Positions 34,070 to 44,827 of a stretch of 64,000 nt of DNA are shown one piece after another (positions within the stretch are counted from its first letter, which is position 1; each line of letters begins with the position of its first letter). The stretch spans positions 1 to 64,000 of the forward strand of contig CACWHC010000004.1 in assembly GCA_902760645.1 (NCBI GenBank), read 5' to 3'. Made by a program: the position numbers and the translations under genes. This DNA comes from an uncultured bacterium (GTDB lineage Bacteria > Cyanobacteriota > Vampirovibrionia > Gastranaerophilales > Gastranaerophilaceae). Under the pieces are notes generated by a model. It worked only from the letters and a program-made list of their open reading frames with translations, did not search any database and was not told the origin of the DNA.

Positions 34070-35395
34070 TTATACCTCATTTGAATTTTTGTTTTTTAAA
34101 ACAGCGGAAATAATTGCAACCATAGCCCAGAAAATAAATTGTATTTGCGGTCTGAAGAATACCGTATCAACAAGTCCGTGAACCATCATTGCACAAATAG
34201 AAACTACAGCCGCTGAGACAAAGATAATCTCTTTTATATCGGCTGAATTTAATATAAATGAAACCCCACGCTTAATCATAACAATAATAAATCCTAAAAA
34301 CGCTATAAGCGCAAAAATACCGCTTTCCACCGCCGTTTCTAAGAAAATATTATATGCACTCAACGCATCAAAACCTGTTCTCATATACAATCCGTATATT
34401 TCACGGAAATTTTTATTGCCGACACCAATTCCCAAAAGCCAGTTGTCTTTAAACATCTGAATTGAGGACTGATATACATTAAATCTGAAAGAGTTTGAAG
34501 AATCCTGCCTCATTGCAAATATTGAGCCTATCCTTGCTCTCAAAGAAGATAACGAAATAATAGCGGTTGATACAAGAACAAATGCCGATGCTACAATAGA
34601 GATAAATATTTTTTTATACTTATGCCATAAAAACTTTGCACCGATAAGGAATATTCCCAAAAATATGACCATACACCCGATATAAGCACCACGGCAGCCA
34701 GTCATAAACAAAACCGCAACGCTTAAAAGTGCAAGCACGGAAAAAATTACTCCGCGTTCATATTTTTTATCTGCAAAAAACAGTGCAACCAACCCGAATA
34801 AAGATGGGATACCTGCAACAAAATAACCTCCAAGCAAATTCGGATTTAAAGGTAACAATGTTCCGTATACACGAGTCATCACCTGCTCGGGATTCAAATT
34901 TGAAACATCCTGCCAGGTAGATATTTCATCCACACGGGCAAAATTCTGCATTACACCAATAATACTTTCAAATACAACTCCGACCCCGATTGCACCAAGT
35001 ACATATGGAATATGATATCTGTGATTTTTTAAGTAATGAACAATTGATACATAAAAACCCATATAGGTAAAAGTTTTTATAAAACCTTTTAAGCTCAACG
35101 CAAACAATGTTGAACCGGCAAGACTTATTATAACAATCATAAAATATGCCAACAGCCATAATTCAAACCTGTTTGGTTCAAATTTATCATCAGGAGTCGT
35201 TGCTACTCTAAAAATTGTCAAAACCACTGCTATTAAAGCCACAAAACCCAATACATCTGATGACATCACAGTAGAAAGTAAAAATACTGAAATTATAGCC
35301 ACGAAAATCAGTCTGTCTACATTTTGCAGAATCAGACTGTTTTCATATAAAAAATTTAATTTTTCCTGAGTAAATTTTAAAACTTTATTGAACAT
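34070..35395 (-). CDS. O-antigen ligase / IctB-like membrane protein
   Basis: About 441 residues from ATG 35395 (a TTG two codons earlier is also open). Some ten or more membrane helices. The conserved part is FMTGCRGAYIG near 235, the periplasmic loop FRFNVYQSSIQMFKDNWLLGIGVGNKNF, then LYMRTGFDALSAYNIFLETAVESG, which is especially like the cyanobacterial IctB group of the Wzy_C/O-antigen ligase family. It probably joins surface polysaccharide to its lipid carrier. It overlaps or abuts the DUF4330-like gene. A role in inorganic carbon transport, once proposed for IctB, is not supported here. Confidence 0.8.
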   Translation of the reverse strand: MFNKVLKFTQEKLNFLYENSLILQNVDRLIFVAIISVFLLSTVMSSDVLGFVALIAVVLTIFRVATTPDDKFEPNRFELWLLAYFMIVIISLAGSTLFALSLKGFIKTFTYMGFYVSIVHYLKNHRYHIPYVLGAIGVGVVFESIIGVMQNFARVDEISTWQDVSNLNPEQVMTRVYGTLLPLNPNLLGGYFVAGIPSLFGLVALFFADKKYERGVIFSVLALLSVAVLFMTGCRGAYIGCMVIFLGIFLIGAKFLWHKYKKIFISIVASAFVLVSTAIISLSSLRARIGSIFAMRQDSSNSFRFNVYQSSIQMFKDNWLLGIGVGNKNFREIYGLYMRTGFDALSAYNIFLETAVESGIFALIAFLGFIIVMIKRGVSFILNSADIKEIIFVSAAVVSICAMMVHGLVDTVFFRPQIQFIFWAMVAIISAVLKNKNSNEV

Positions 35396-35963
35396 TATCA
35401 ACTTTATTTACGCTTGAATTGATATCATCCTTGATATCATCATGGGTAACGGTAATATCTGCAACAGTACCGTTAAATTTGTAATCCATACCCTCCAATG
35501 TAATAGGTAAACCCATTTTTACCTTATTTCCGCCAACTACGGCACCATCTTTTGTAATTTTTGCGGTATCCGTGAGGGTAACAACTATATCATAAACATT
35601 TGGCTGAGATACGTCCTCTGATACCAAAACATTTTTAGCGGCACTTTTTACATTATTAATCATAGGCAAAACAACATGCCTGCGTTCTGTTTTTACATTT
35701 ATAATCTCTAAATCGGAATACGGAACATTTCTTATACTGATAAAAGTCTTGTCCCCTGTATGTATCGGATTTTGACCGCCCGTAAGAGTTATTCCTCTCA
35801 GATAAACATCAAAAACAATCGGATTTGTTGTTTCAATTTGCTTATCAGCAGTCTGTCTGAAATGTTTGAATGTTAAAAATCCGACAATTAAAGCAATAAC
35901 TACACCTACAATTACTATCAAGTCAAATGGTCTGATTTTTTTTAAAAACTCAAATTTTTCCAT
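35385..35963 (-). CDS. DUF4330-like single-pass membrane protein
   Basis: 192 residues: short basic N-terminus, one membrane helix (about 14-31, FDLIVIVGVVIALIVGFL), then an extracytoplasmic beta-rich domain. The pattern DVYLRGIT, GDKTFISIRNVPYSDLEI and VVGGNKVKMGLPITLEG resembles the DUF4330 family known mainly from cyanobacteria. Function unknown. It sits between the heptose kinase and the O-antigen ligase, which suggests a part in envelope polysaccharide export. Confidence 0.65.
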   Translation of the reverse strand: MEKFEFLKKIRPFDLIVIVGVVIALIVGFLTFKHFRQTADKQIETTNPIVFDVYLRGITLTGGQNPIHTGDKTFISIRNVPYSDLEIINVKTERRHVVLPMINNVKSAAKNVLVSEDVSQPNVYDIVVTLTDTAKITKDGAVVGGNKVKMGLPITLEGMDYKFNGTVADITVTHDDIKDDINSSVNKVDNVQ

Positions 35964-35975
35964 GTAAAAATCCTC

Positions 35976-36980
35976 CTATAATTTTTCAACCGCCGACAGA
36001 AGATTATCGACAGTAGTAGTTGCACAGCCCCACTGTCTTACGACAATACTTGCTGCAACATTCCCGATAATAGCTGCATAAACAGGGTCTGCACCTGCCG
36101 AAAGGGCAAGTGTATATACTGCCGTAACAGTATCACCGGCACCTGTAACATCAAATACTTCTGATTTATTAAATACAGGAATTTTCGTATACTTATTATT
36201 CCGCTCAGTAACAAACATACCATCCGCACCGCAGGTTATAAGTATTGCCTCTGCATTTGTTTGCGATAACAACATATCCCCTGCTTTTTTCAAATCATCT
36301 TCGGTTTTTAATTCAAAACCGACAGACTTCTGCGTATCAGGAAGGTTTGGTGTCATTGACGTAATATTTTTATAACGTCCCAAATCTCTTTGGGCATCAA
36401 CTATAACTTTCTTACCATATTTGTTTACAAGCTCTATAGTTTTATCAATAACTTTATCTGTTAAAGTTCCTATGTGATAATTTGAAAGTATCACAGCATC
36501 ATATTCAGGTATAGCTTTTTCAAGGTTTTTAATCAACAAGTCTTCTGTTTCCGAACTCAAAGGAGCATTTGTTTGTCTGTCAATTCTCACAATCTGCTGA
36601 GTTATAGAAGTCGTAATAGAACCGAGAATTCTTGTTTTTGTAATGGTTTTTCTTGATTTATCCCTTATTACATACTGAGTACTAATACCGGCATCAACGA
36701 AAGCCTGATTAAGCTGATTTGCCTGATAATCATCACCAAACACTCCGGCTACTGCAACTTTTCCGTCATTTAAAGTCGCAACATTATGAGCCGCATTGGA
36801 TGCACCGCCAAGTATAGGTTTGGTTTGAGTATGCTGAAGTATTAAAACCGGAGCTTCCCTGGATATTCTTTCAACATCCCCGTAAACCATCTCGTCCATT
36901 GCTAAATCGCCTACAACAAGAATCTTTACGTCACTCAGTCTTCTAATATATTTTGCAAGTTTTTCTTTATCTATATTCAT
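35976..36980 (-). CDS. rfaE1: D-glycero-beta-D-manno-heptose-7-phosphate kinase
   Basis: 334-residue PfkB/ribokinase-fold kinase, the stand-alone first domain of HldE. Signatures: VVGDLAMDEMVYGDVERISREAPV, LGGASNAAHNVATL, and the catalytic DVTGAGDTVTAVYTLAL with its Asp base. It phosphorylates heptose-7-phosphate on the way to ADP-heptose for LPS core or other heptose glycans. The cytidylyltransferase-like second domain is missing and must be a separate gene elsewhere. In the run panD - this gene - DUF4330 - ligase. Confidence 0.88.
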   Translation of the reverse strand: MNIDKEKLAKYIRRLSDVKILVVGDLAMDEMVYGDVERISREAPVLILQHTQTKPILGGASNAAHNVATLNDGKVAVAGVFGDDYQANQLNQAFVDAGISTQYVIRDKSRKTITKTRILGSITTSITQQIVRIDRQTNAPLSSETEDLLIKNLEKAIPEYDAVILSNYHIGTLTDKVIDKTIELVNKYGKKVIVDAQRDLGRYKNITSMTPNLPDTQKSVGFELKTEDDLKKAGDMLLSQTNAEAILITCGADGMFVTERNNKYTKIPVFNKSEVFDVTGAGDTVTAVYTLALSAGADPVYAAIIGNVAASIVVRQWGCATTTVDNLLSAVEKL

Positions 36981-37029
36981 AACTCACCATAAATATCATA
37001 AACAAATCCGGAAATCAAATTACTACACT

Positions 37030-37380
37030 CTAATTGGTAATTTTGTTATTTTCATCAACCATAACAACAGTAGGTGTATGTTTTGAGATTTCATCTTCAT
37101 TCAGATATGCATAGGAAATAATAATAACTTTATCACCCGGCTGAACTTTTCTTGCAGCAGCACCATTCAGACAAATACATCCTGAATTTGCCTTACCTTT
37201 GATTACATAAGTCTGAAATCTTTCGCCATTGTTTATATCAAGTATATCAACTTTTTGCCATTCTTTTATTTTAGCTGCCTTCATTAAGGCTTCATCAACG
37301 GTAATTGAACCAACATAATTCAAATTAGCATCGGTAACCGTTGCTCTGTGTATTTTTGAATATAAAAATTCTTGAATCAT
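37030..37380 (-). CDS. panD: Aspartate 1-decarboxylase proenzyme
   Basis: 116 residues. The self-cleaving bond Gly24-Ser25 (YVGSITVDE) generates the pyruvoyl cofactor; Lys9 (SKIHRATVT) and the [19 protein letters not shown] block are present. It makes beta-alanine for pantothenate and hence for the phosphopantetheine arm used by the ACPs in this window. It lies 44 bp after the response regulator and 49 bp before the heptose kinase. Confidence 0.96.
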   Translation of the reverse strand: MIQEFLYSKIHRATVTDANLNYVGSITVDEALMKAAKIKEWQKVDILDINNGERFQTYVIKGKANSGCICLNGAAARKVQPGDKVIIISYAYLNEDEISKHTPTVVMVDENNKITN

Positions 37381-37424
37381 TTTATTTATACCTCGGTTAT
37401 CAACATTATAGCACGAACAAAATA

Positions 37425-38120
37425 TCAGACCGAAAATTTGTATCCTCCGCCGTAAATTGTTGATATATATTTCTTTCCATCGGAAATTTTATCAAGTTTT
37501 GAACGTAAATGCCTTATATGAACTCTTATCGTTTCAATATCATCATCAGGAGCATAACCCCATATATCTTTTAATATCTTTGCTGAAGATACCATATTCC
37601 CATGATTTTGAAACAACAGATTTAATATATCAAACTCTATCGGAGTGAGTTTTGCCGTTTTATCATTTATCTTTACACTGTATGTTTCAGGAAGCAATGT
37701 AACTTCGCCAAGGTTTAGTATATCTTTTGACATAGCAGACTTTGGAATTTGATTGGTACGTTTTAACAACGCTCTCACTCTTACCTTTAATTCTTCCATT
37801 TCAAAAGGTTTAACCAGATAATCATCCACACCGATATTAAAACCGTTTACCTTATCATTAATTTGCGACAATGCCGTCAACATCAAAATAGGTATATCTT
37901 TTGTACTCTCATTTTTTCTGATACGCTGCGCAACAGTAAACCCATCAACTTCAGGCATCATTACGTCCAAAACAACTACTGACGGGATATGCTGCTTACA
38001 TAATGCAAAACCCGTTATGCCGTCATTTGCCTGTATGACTTCATATCCTTCCAATTCAAGGTTTACCTTTATAAGCTCATTTATTGCGACATCATCATCT
38101 ATAACCAAAATTTTACTCAT
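37425..38120 (-). CDS. OmpR/PhoB-family response regulator
   Basis: 231 residues. Receiver domain with acidic pocket DDD (8-10), phospho-acceptor Asp52 ([13 protein letters not shown]) and Lys in DDYLVKPF; C-terminal winged helix (about 130-231) with [16 protein letters not shown]. No sensor kinase gene is adjacent. First gene of the minus run leading to panD and envelope genes. The cognate regulon cannot be read from sequence. Confidence 0.92.
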   Translation of the reverse strand: MSKILVIDDDVAINELIKVNLELEGYEVIQANDGITGFALCKQHIPSVVVLDVMMPEVDGFTVAQRIRKNESTKDIPILMLTALSQINDKVNGFNIGVDDYLVKPFEMEELKVRVRALLKRTNQIPKSAMSKDILNLGEVTLLPETYSVKINDKTAKLTPIEFDILNLLFQNHGNMVSSAKILKDIWGYAPDDDIETIRVHIRHLRSKLDKISDGKKYISTIYGGGYKFSV

Positions 38121-38373
38121 AGTAACTTCATTGTACGCGTAACAAAATTTTTTTTGAAGTAATATTATACTATTGATTAATAAATCTTAATAAAAATAGT
38201 GCAGGCGAATGATGTATTTCAAGCCATTTTCAGCCATATTGGAATATACATTTTTTAATGAAAAATGTTTTTAAGTGCAAATTTTACAAAAAAATTGTTT
38301 TTTATAGTAATATGTATAGTGCAGTAGATGTTTTTAATAAATATACATAAAAGTATAAAAGGAGGCACATGAA

Positions 38374-38826
38374 TTGGCAATAACTTCACCTTTTACAGCG
38401 TTCAAGAACGGTAAAAAAGAAATTCATTTGGGACAACATGTCTTAGCAGAATTTTTTGAATGCGACCCCAACATATTAAACAGTCTTGATAAAGTAGAAA
38501 AATATATGGTAGATGCAGCACTTGAGTGCGGTGCAACAATTGTTCAAAAATGTTTTCACATGTTTAATCCATACGGAGTTTCAGGTGTAGTTATTATTTC
38601 AGAAAGCCATTTGGCCATCCATACTTGGCCGGAATTGGGTTATGCCGCTGTTGATTTGTTTACATGCGGAGAAAAATGTGATCCGAAAATTTCTTATGAA
38701 TTTTTGAAAGAAAAATTTAATTCAAGAAAAGCAACCTTCACCGAATTAAAACGCGGCATAATTAACGAAGCAACAATGAAAGTTATTGAAAAACCATTTG
38801 AAATTATGCAGCAATCTATAGATTAA
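38374..38826 (+). CDS. speD: S-adenosylmethionine decarboxylase proenzyme
   Basis: 150 residues. Cleavage site Glu77-Ser78 in [24 protein letters not shown], with His83 and Cys98 as processing and catalytic residues. It supplies decarboxylated SAM for spermidine synthesis. The start is TTG 38374: AGGAGG lies 8 nt upstream, whereas the nearer ATG at 38369 opens only a four-codon frame (MNWQ, stop) overlapping the true start. That small overlapping frame could lower or tune initiation. Confidence 0.93.
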   Translation: MAITSPFTAFKNGKKEIHLGQHVLAEFFECDPNILNSLDKVEKYMVDAALECGATIVQKCFHMFNPYGVSGVVIISESHLAIHTWPELGYAAVDLFTCGEKCDPKISYEFLKEKFNSRKATFTELKRGIINEATMKVIEKPFEIMQQSID

Positions 38827-38842
38827 TTATTACAGAACATAT

Positions 38843-38874
38843 AAAAAAAAGACATCAAAAGATGTCTTTTTTTT
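38843..38874. terminator. Bidirectional terminator
   Basis: Perfect hairpin AAAAGACATC-AAAA-GATGTCTTTT flanked by A8 and T8, between the convergent speD and aminotransferase genes. Confidence 0.9.
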
Positions 38875-38880
38875 ATGCTG

Positions 38881-39993
38881 TTAAATCTTTTTCAACCACT
38901 CTGAAAATATTCCCAAAGCAGCCTCCAACTGCTCAAAATTATTTCCGTAACCTATTCTAAAATAACCGTCTAATTCCATAGTTTCGCCCGGCAAAAGCAT
39001 AACCCCTGTTTCTTCCTGTAGTTTCGCACACAAATTCGTTGATTTTATCGGAATATCATAACCGACAAATGCTGTCGTCCCCGCTTGCGGCATAACACAA
39101 TGAACTCTTTGCTCCTTATCAAGCCAATCTGTTAAAATCTTTTTGCCCGTATTAACTTTTTCAATATTACGCTCAATAATTTTGTCCTTATTTTCTATTG
39201 CCAAAGCCGCAAAATAATCATCCAAAATCCCCACACTTATCGTGTTATATTCTCGCTGATGATTTACTTCATCTATGACATCGCGATTTGCAGCAATCCA
39301 CCCTAACCTTAAACCTGCCAGAGAAAAAACTTTAGACATACTGCCTGTCGAAATTCCTTTGTCATAAATATCAGCAATAGACTCCGTAAAAGGATTTCCC
39401 TCATGCTTTAATCCCCGATACACCTCATCACAAAGAATATATGCATTCGATTTTTCTGCAATTCTCGCAATCTTTATCATCATATCATCGGAAATAACAG
39501 CACCTGTAGGATTATTTGGATTGTTCATACAAATTATTTTTGTATCCTGCCCGACTAATTCTTCTAATTCGTCCAAATCAGGAAGCCAGTTATTTTCTTC
39601 TTTTAAAACATAACACCTTACATCAGCACCTACAGATTTTGGGATAGAATAATGCTGCTGATATGTAGGAATTATTGAAACTACTTTATCTCCTCTTTCA
39701 ATCAACGAATGCATAACAAGCTGATTTGCACCGATTGCACCATGCGTAATCGTAATGTTATCAACTTCCTGATTTTCATACAATGAAGATATAGCCATTT
39801 TTAATCTTTCTGAGCCATGAATATCCCCATAATTTAATTTACGATTAAAAATTTCCTCAACATCAGAAGCCTTAGCTATCTCAAGCAATTCATTTACAGA
39901 CAATGAATCTACACAAGTATCTGCAAGGTCATATTTTGCCCAATACTCATACTTGTTAAACCATTCTTCAACTTTAAACTTATCTATATGCAT
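38881..39993 (-). CDS. PLP-dependent class I/II aminotransferase
   Basis: 370 residues, fold-type I. ITHGAIGANQLVMHSLIERGDKV near 77-99, NNPNNPTG, ILCDEVYRG, and the PLP lysine in STGSMSKVFSLAGLRLGW; C-terminal Arg in YFRIGYGNN binds the substrate carboxylate. The opening MHIDKFKVEEWFNKYEYWAKYDLADTCVDSL resembles the branch that includes capreomycidine-synthase-like enzymes, but I cannot assign a substrate. Convergent with speD across a shared terminator. Confidence 0.85.
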   Translation of the reverse strand: MHIDKFKVEEWFNKYEYWAKYDLADTCVDSLSVNELLEIAKASDVEEIFNRKLNYGDIHGSERLKMAISSLYENQEVDNITITHGAIGANQLVMHSLIERGDKVVSIIPTYQQHYSIPKSVGADVRCYVLKEENNWLPDLDELEELVGQDTKIICMNNPNNPTGAVISDDMMIKIARIAEKSNAYILCDEVYRGLKHEGNPFTESIADIYDKGISTGSMSKVFSLAGLRLGWIAANRDVIDEVNHQREYNTISVGILDDYFAALAIENKDKIIERNIEKVNTGKKILTDWLDKEQRVHCVMPQAGTTAFVGYDIPIKSTNLCAKLQEETGVMLLPGETMELDGYFRIGYGNNFEQLEAALGIFSEWLKKI

Positions 39994-40040
39994 ATCAAGA
40001 ATATTACCACAAAAAGGCTGCTGTTCTCATCCCCCATTTC

Positions 40041-40093
40041 ACATAATAAAAGACAGGCTTTCGCCTGTCCTTTATGGTGGGACCGGAGGGATT
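40041..40093 (-). repeat. Duplicate of tRNA-Met 3' end plus terminator
   Basis: A 53-bp perfect copy of 40233-40285 displaced by 192 bp. It contains the terminator hairpin GACAGGC-TTTC-GCCTGTC and the last 19 nt of the tRNA. The sequence between the copies (40094-40214) holds no gene; it begins TTGTCTTGTTCGCC, similar to the sequence after the tRNA-Asp fragment (29465-29482). Confidence 0.8.
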
Positions 40094-40232
40094 GTCTTGT
40101 TCGCCGGCACTAAACGAGTCTGCGGATTTTGATTTCAAGAATTTCATTCTTTCATCAAAAGTCCTACGCTCTCTGCCGGCTCACGCTCGAACCTGACAAG
40201 ACTCCGTCTTGTGGTTCTCATCCCTCTTTTTT

Positions 40233-40265
40233 ACATAATAAAAGACAGGCTTTCGCCTGTCCTTT
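40233..40265 (-). terminator. tRNA-Met terminator
   Basis: On the minus strand GGACAGGC-GAAA-GCCTGTC followed by TTTTATTATG, directly after the encoded CCA of the tRNA. Confidence 0.8.
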
Positions 40266-40266
40266 A

Positions 40267-40330
<64 letters not shown>

Positions 40331-40341
<11 letters not shown>

Positions 40342-40540
40342 ACGGTATAATATTTAATTTTCATTCTCGCGGTAGCTGCGCTACCTTCCTCTCAGAAAAT
40401 GATACTTAATCATTTTCCTCGGCAGAGTGCCACAGTCCCACGGTATAATATTCAATTTTCATTCTCGCGGTAGCTGCGCTACCTTCCTCTCAGAAAATGA
40501 TACTCAATCATTTTCCTCGGCAGAGTGCCACAGTCACACT
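40331..40540. repeat. 98-bp tandem repeat containing the tRNA 5' end
   Basis: The unit beginning GCCACAGTCCCACGGTATAATATT (40331) recurs at 40429 with one or two changes, and its first 12 bases recur at 40527. Each unit carries the first dozen bases of the tRNA, its -10 region, and an inner GGTAGC-TGC-GCTACC palindrome. So the promoter and 5' end of the tRNA are repeated upstream of the intact gene. No protein gene is seen in 40541-40690. Confidence 0.85.
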
Positions 40541-40753
40541 GGATTATTTAATCATCCAACCCGGCAAAACGCCTCAGGCTCGGAGTTAATTAATGCTTCG
40601 GCAACCACCTCGGATTAATTAACCCTGCCTCTCTAATCTATCATCAAGAGTAAAAAAAATCAAGTACATATTTTGTTTCTGATTTTATTTGCATAAAGAA
40701 CAGGACAGAATTAATATTCTGCCCTGTCGTAATATGGAATAAATGAATTGTTA

Positions 40754-43700
40754 TTAGTCTTCAGGTATTGACGAGTAACGATTGTCACTGTTTACTGCAA
40801 CTGCTTCAGGTTCAACCATACTCAAGTACAATATCTTGTTAGCTGTTGCCTGATCAAGGTCTACGAATCGTGCCCCTGCCTGTACATCGGTCGCTGAAAC
40901 AACTTTTACCTTTGCATCAACTTCCATATCACCGTATTTTAAGTGTACAGGAATTACATCGCCAACTCTTACGTTGTGGTTGTGACTTAATGAAACGCCG
41001 CCTCTTGATATGTTAGAGATTGATTTTACGTTAGCTTCTGAAGTGAACTGCAAGCCCTGAATATCATTCGGATTAAATCTAATTGTCTGACGTTTATCGA
41101 TTGCAGGCATTGTTTCTGCGATATCTCTTAACTGAGAAATTCTTCTCAAAGCATCATAATCATATTTTGGATCAGCTGCCGGATCCGGGTCCTTAGTTAG
41201 GTCAGGATTTGGATCGTCATTATCACTGTCACTGTCATTATCGTTGTCATTATCATTATCATTGTCGTTGTCATTGTCATTGTCTGCATCTGTATCTATG
41301 TCCGCATCAGCATCGGCATCAGCGTCTGCGTCTGTATCTACATCGGCGTCTGTATCGGTATCAGCATCGGCGTCTGTATCAGCGTCTGCATCTGTATCGG
41401 TATCGGCATCAGCGTCCGTATCGGTATCAGCATCGGCATCGGCATCTGTATCAGCATCGGCATCAGCATCTGCGTCTGTATCTGCATCGGCGTCTGTATC
41501 AGCATCTGTATCAGCATCTGCATCGGCATCAGCGTCTGCATCAGTATCTGCATCTGCGTCCATATCACTATCTGTATCGTTATCGATATCGTTATCAGCA
41601 TCAGCATCGGCATCGGCGTCAGCATCGGCATCGGCGTCTGCATCGGCATCAGCGTCTGCGTCTGCATCAGCATCTGCATCGGCATCAGCGTCTGCATCGG
41701 CATCACTGTCGCTATCATCATCAGTTGGTTCTGTTGGCTCCGTTGGCTCAGTCGGTTCCGTAGGATCCTCAGGAAGAACTATATTTTCATCATCTTGTTC
41801 ATCTCCATCATAGTTAGGATCATCTTCCTGAACACTGCCGTTAATACCGTTGCCTCTATAGTAAATACGTCTGTTAGGATCATTACCGTTTTTAAGATTT
41901 GATACATCTTCCGGTTCAACGGTTTCTACTCTTATTGAAGATGTAGTACCATTTATATTCTTTATAGGATCGGTAGCAGGATTTGCTACGTATTTAACTT
42001 TACCATCAGTACCTGCGTGAGGATCCATAATGAATTCATAACCGCCAACATATGCGTGGTCTGCAATAACCTCAATATCTTGTGTTGCGTTAGGTTTTCT
42101 GATACGACCATTACCATCGCCGTTCAATTTACCTGCTTTAACAACAACCGTACCGTGAGGATGTTCATTTTTATTACCAACATTAGCTAAATCTAATGCT
42201 TTTAGTGTTGCATGTTCCGGATATACATCATTGTATCCGCCATAGTAATCACCATTCTTGTATTGGAAACTGCTTGATTGAGATGAATCACCTAAATTAT
42301 CAACAATCAAATATTTACCACGGGATGAAAGATTAATTTTGCCCTGAGCAACCGCATCTTTTACATATGCGTTTCCTGAAAATTCAGCGTTTACATCACC
42401 GTTTCTTGCAACCATAGCACAAACATTGGCATCCGTCATACTGCCGTTTGAAGCATCCAAACCTACGACATTAATATTACCTTTGTTTGATAACATATCA
42501 ATACCAAACTGAGCAGTTGGTGTATAGTCGTAAATATAAGGGGTTGAATCACCATTTGAATCCTGACGTGTAAATCCGTCATCAACATACGCAGGATTGA
42601 ATGTACCTTTAGTCTGGATAAATGTTAATTCATTACCGCTTGTACCAATATTACCGTTTGCAATAGCAGATATGCCTGCACCTGTTACATGAGGTGTACC
42701 GTTATGTTCTACCGTACCTCTTATACCGTAAGCAGCATTACCGCCTCTGCCATCACCACTTGCATTTGCATCGAATGTATCGGCTAATAAGATTACTCTA
42801 CCCTGAGTATTTCTTATTTGGTCAACGTGCATATCTTTATTTAAACTTGCGATGTTTACAGTTTCGTATGCTCTGCCGGATTTAACACCATCACTTGTTG
42901 CAATAATATCGCCATCAATACTCATATTAATAGATTTTGTCAAATCTCTAGCATCAGCTCCGATTCCTGTACAAACACCGTCTGCACAAGGACCGACTTC
43001 CTGACCTATTGAACCTGATTGAACCTCTACGTCCAAATCTCCGCCATTAGTTGTAACGATATGAGTTTTCTTCACTCCGTTATTCAATAAGTCACCATTG
43101 AAAACTTCTATATAAACATTATTGTTAGCCTTAATGTTTTTGTCAGTAGCTTCATCACCGATAGTTACGTTAGAATTTTCACTACGTACACGAATCGTTG
43201 CATCCGTACCTGTAATATTACCTCTGACATCAATACCGCCATTAGCAAAGTTGTGAATTTTTAACTGACTTGATTTCTGGTTTATTTTACCGGTATTAGT
43301 TAATTTTATACCGTCTGTACCAGATACATTGTTAATAATTTCGGTTTGACCTTCGTTATTAACAGTACCACTGATTAATACACCTTTTTGTCCATCATTA
43401 ATTGCATTTAGGATACCGTTAGTATTTGTTACTTCACCTGCAACATTAATACCTGAATCCGGATTGGAGCCGGTGTTTGTAAGTTTTAGTGAACCTTGAC
43501 CTAAATTAACAAGTCTTGCATTTTGTGCAATTGTTATACCTGCACCATTAGTATTAATATCAACATTTGAAGAATTCCCTGCACCTGAATTTACTAATGC
43601 ATTAAATAAAGTTTCAGCAGCTGTATTTGCATCACCTGCACTAGGGAATCCTGATTCATGACCTAATCCGTAATTACCTGTAGTGCCTGCCAATACATTA

Positions 43701-44509
43701 CCATTATTTACAAATTGACCTGCATTAACAGTTAAATTCCCTGCAGCCATTACTTTACCGCCGTCTGCGATTGATACTGCTGCATTTGGATTAGTTGCTG
43801 CAGCCAAAGTAGAAGGATTCCAAGATTTGCTTCCTTCTGCTCCGTAATAGCCCCAAACCTGAGCTTCAGCACCGGCATACGGACCTGTTGTAATTGTTTC
43901 TGTATGATAATTATCTCTGCTTTCAAACATTCTTGCACTCTGAATATCTGAAGCAAAAGCATTATATGCACTCTGAGTAGGAGTATAAGCAGACAAAGAA
44001 CCAACGTTTAAAACACCGCTTGCACCGACAACAACCCCACCGGGTGCAACGAATACCAAATGGCTGTCAGGTTTAAACGTACCGTTTTCATTAGCAAAAC
44101 CGGTTGCTCCGTTAGGTAATGCCGTCAATGCGTTAACAATACCGTTAATGTTAACAGAACCATTGTTTACAGCCGCAATAAAAGTATTTATATCTTTATA
44201 CTGAGATACCATATAATTGGTATCAGCAGCGTTGCCGTCTGCATACCTGTTATACATTTTGAAAATGAAGTTTGCAACATCACCCGGCTCTAGTTTGAAT
44301 TGGTCGAATTTTCTGAAGCCAACATCGCCGTCTACCATATCAGGAGTGATATTGTAAACTCCGTTGTCTTTGCTGAGTCCGACACCATCAACGTTTGTAA
44401 TTGTGCTTTCTGCCATAGCCTGATATGTTGCAGACTGCTGCATTACCATTAACAAAGATAATACCGACGCTACTACTCGTCTTTTATTGGTTGTTCTTTT
44501 GTTCTTCAT
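40754..44509 (-). CDS. LktA-type filamentous adhesin with Asp-Ala repeat and PilZ domain
   Basis: 1251 residues. Long basic signal peptide (about 1-34, [23 protein letters not shown]). A TPS/FHA-like beta-helix domain follows with the FxxPxG motif, [20 protein letters not shown] (153-172), and some 750 residues of Gly/Asn-rich repeats. Then [10 protein letters not shown] (about 908-922), an extreme low-complexity Asp-Ala/Asp-Thr stretch (924-1100) ending in NDNDND, and a last 110 residues that fit a PilZ domain: RQTIR at about 1140, [10 protein letters not shown] at about 1164, and [18 protein letters not shown]. RxxxR and (D/N)xSxxG are the c-di-GMP-binding motifs and both are intact. A surface adhesin is the best call; a cytosolic ligand domain on it is odd. 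Confidence 0.83.
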   Translation of the reverse strand: MKNKRTTNKRRVVASVLSLLMVMQQSATYQAMAESTITNVDGVGLSKDNGVYNITPDMVDGDVGFRKFDQFKLEPGDVANFIFKMYNRYADGNAADTNYMVSQYKDINTFIAAVNNGSVNINGIVNALTALPNGATGFANENGTFKPDSHLVFVAPGGVVVGASGVLNVGSLSAYTPTQSAYNAFASDIQSARMFESRDNYHTETITTGPYAGAEAQVWGYYGAEGSKSWNPSTLAAATNPNAAVSIADGGKVMAAGNLTVNAGQFVNNGNVLAGTTGNYGLGHESGFPSAGDANTAAETLFNALVNSGAGNSSNVDINTNGAGITIAQNARLVNLGQGSLKLTNTGSNPDSGINVAGEVTNTNGILNAINDGQKGVLISGTVNNEGQTEIINNVSGTDGIKLTNTGKINQKSSQLKIHNFANGGIDVRGNITGTDATIRVRSENSNVTIGDEATDKNIKANNNVYIEVFNGDLLNNGVKKTHIVTTNGGDLDVEVQSGSIGQEVGPCADGVCTGIGADARDLTKSINMSIDGDIIATSDGVKSGRAYETVNIASLNKDMHVDQIRNTQGRVILLADTFDANASGDGRGGNAAYGIRGTVEHNGTPHVTGAGISAIANGNIGTSGNELTFIQTKGTFNPAYVDDGFTRQDSNGDSTPYIYDYTPTAQFGIDMLSNKGNINVVGLDASNGSMTDANVCAMVARNGDVNAEFSGNAYVKDAVAQGKINLSSRGKYLIVDNLGDSSQSSSFQYKNGDYYGGYNDVYPEHATLKALDLANVGNKNEHPHGTVVVKAGKLNGDGNGRIRKPNATQDIEVIADHAYVGGYEFIMDPHAGTDGKVKYVANPATDPIKNINGTTSSIRVETVEPEDVSNLKNGNDPNRRIYYRGNGINGSVQEDDPNYDGDEQDDENIVLPEDPTEPTEPTEPTEPTDDDSDSDADADADADADADADADADADADADADADADADADADNDIDNDTDSDMDADADTDADADADADADTDADTDADADTDADADADADTDADADADTDTDADADTDTDADADTDADADTDTDADVDTDADADADADADIDTDADNDNDNDNDNDNDNDNDSDSDNDDPNPDLTKDPDPAADPKYDYDALRRISQLRDIAETMPAIDKRQTIRFNPNDIQGLQFTSEANVKSISNISRGGVSLSHNHNVRVGDVIPVHLKYGDMEVDAKVKVVSATDVQAGARFVDLDQATANKILYLSMVEPEAVAVNSDNRYSSIPED
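41213..41740. repeat. Hexanucleotide-type repeat encoding Asp-Ala/Asp-Thr
   Basis: About 530 bp built of GCATCG, GCATCA, GCGTCT and GTATCG/GTATCT units (plus strand), i.e. GAT/GAC GCA/GCT/ACA codon pairs on the coding strand. Synonymous variation between units interrupts perfect identity, which limits slippage, but unit gain or loss in multiples of 6 bp would keep the adhesin in frame. The long open frames on the opposite strand are artefacts of this repeat. Confidence 0.9.
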
Positions 44510-44827
44510 GCTTTTAATCCTCTTATTCTACTTTTATTCCATATACATATATAAACGGCACATGCTTTTAAAACTTTACTTTTTTAAAGTACATGTTTAC
44601 AAAAATTTACAATTAATTTTCGGGTTATATATGTGCATAAAATGAAAGCTAGCGTACAATAGTTATACCGCATTTACTGTAGAATGTAACATTATTTTTT
44701 CAATATGTAAAGATATTTGAATTAGAATTGTTTTTATAATTACTCAAGTATATCAAACAGAATACTTATTTGGTAAGAGGGAAGCCCTTCAAGCATAACC
44801 AAGAAGGGCTTTTCTCTATTATACTAA
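44510..44827. other. Intergenic region upstream of adhesin
   Basis: AT-rich, no gene found. It contains the putative promoter region of the adhesin and, at 44782-44811, a hairpin AAGCCCTTC ... GAAGGGCTT that probably ends the 616-residue gene on the minus strand, although the T-run there is weak. Confidence 0.5.

Noticed and set aside
41209..41813. Long plus-strand open frames rich in His/Tyr/Arg or Ser/Ala
   Set aside because: Antisense readings of the hexanucleotide Asp-Ala repeat of the adhesin; low complexity, no ribosome sites.
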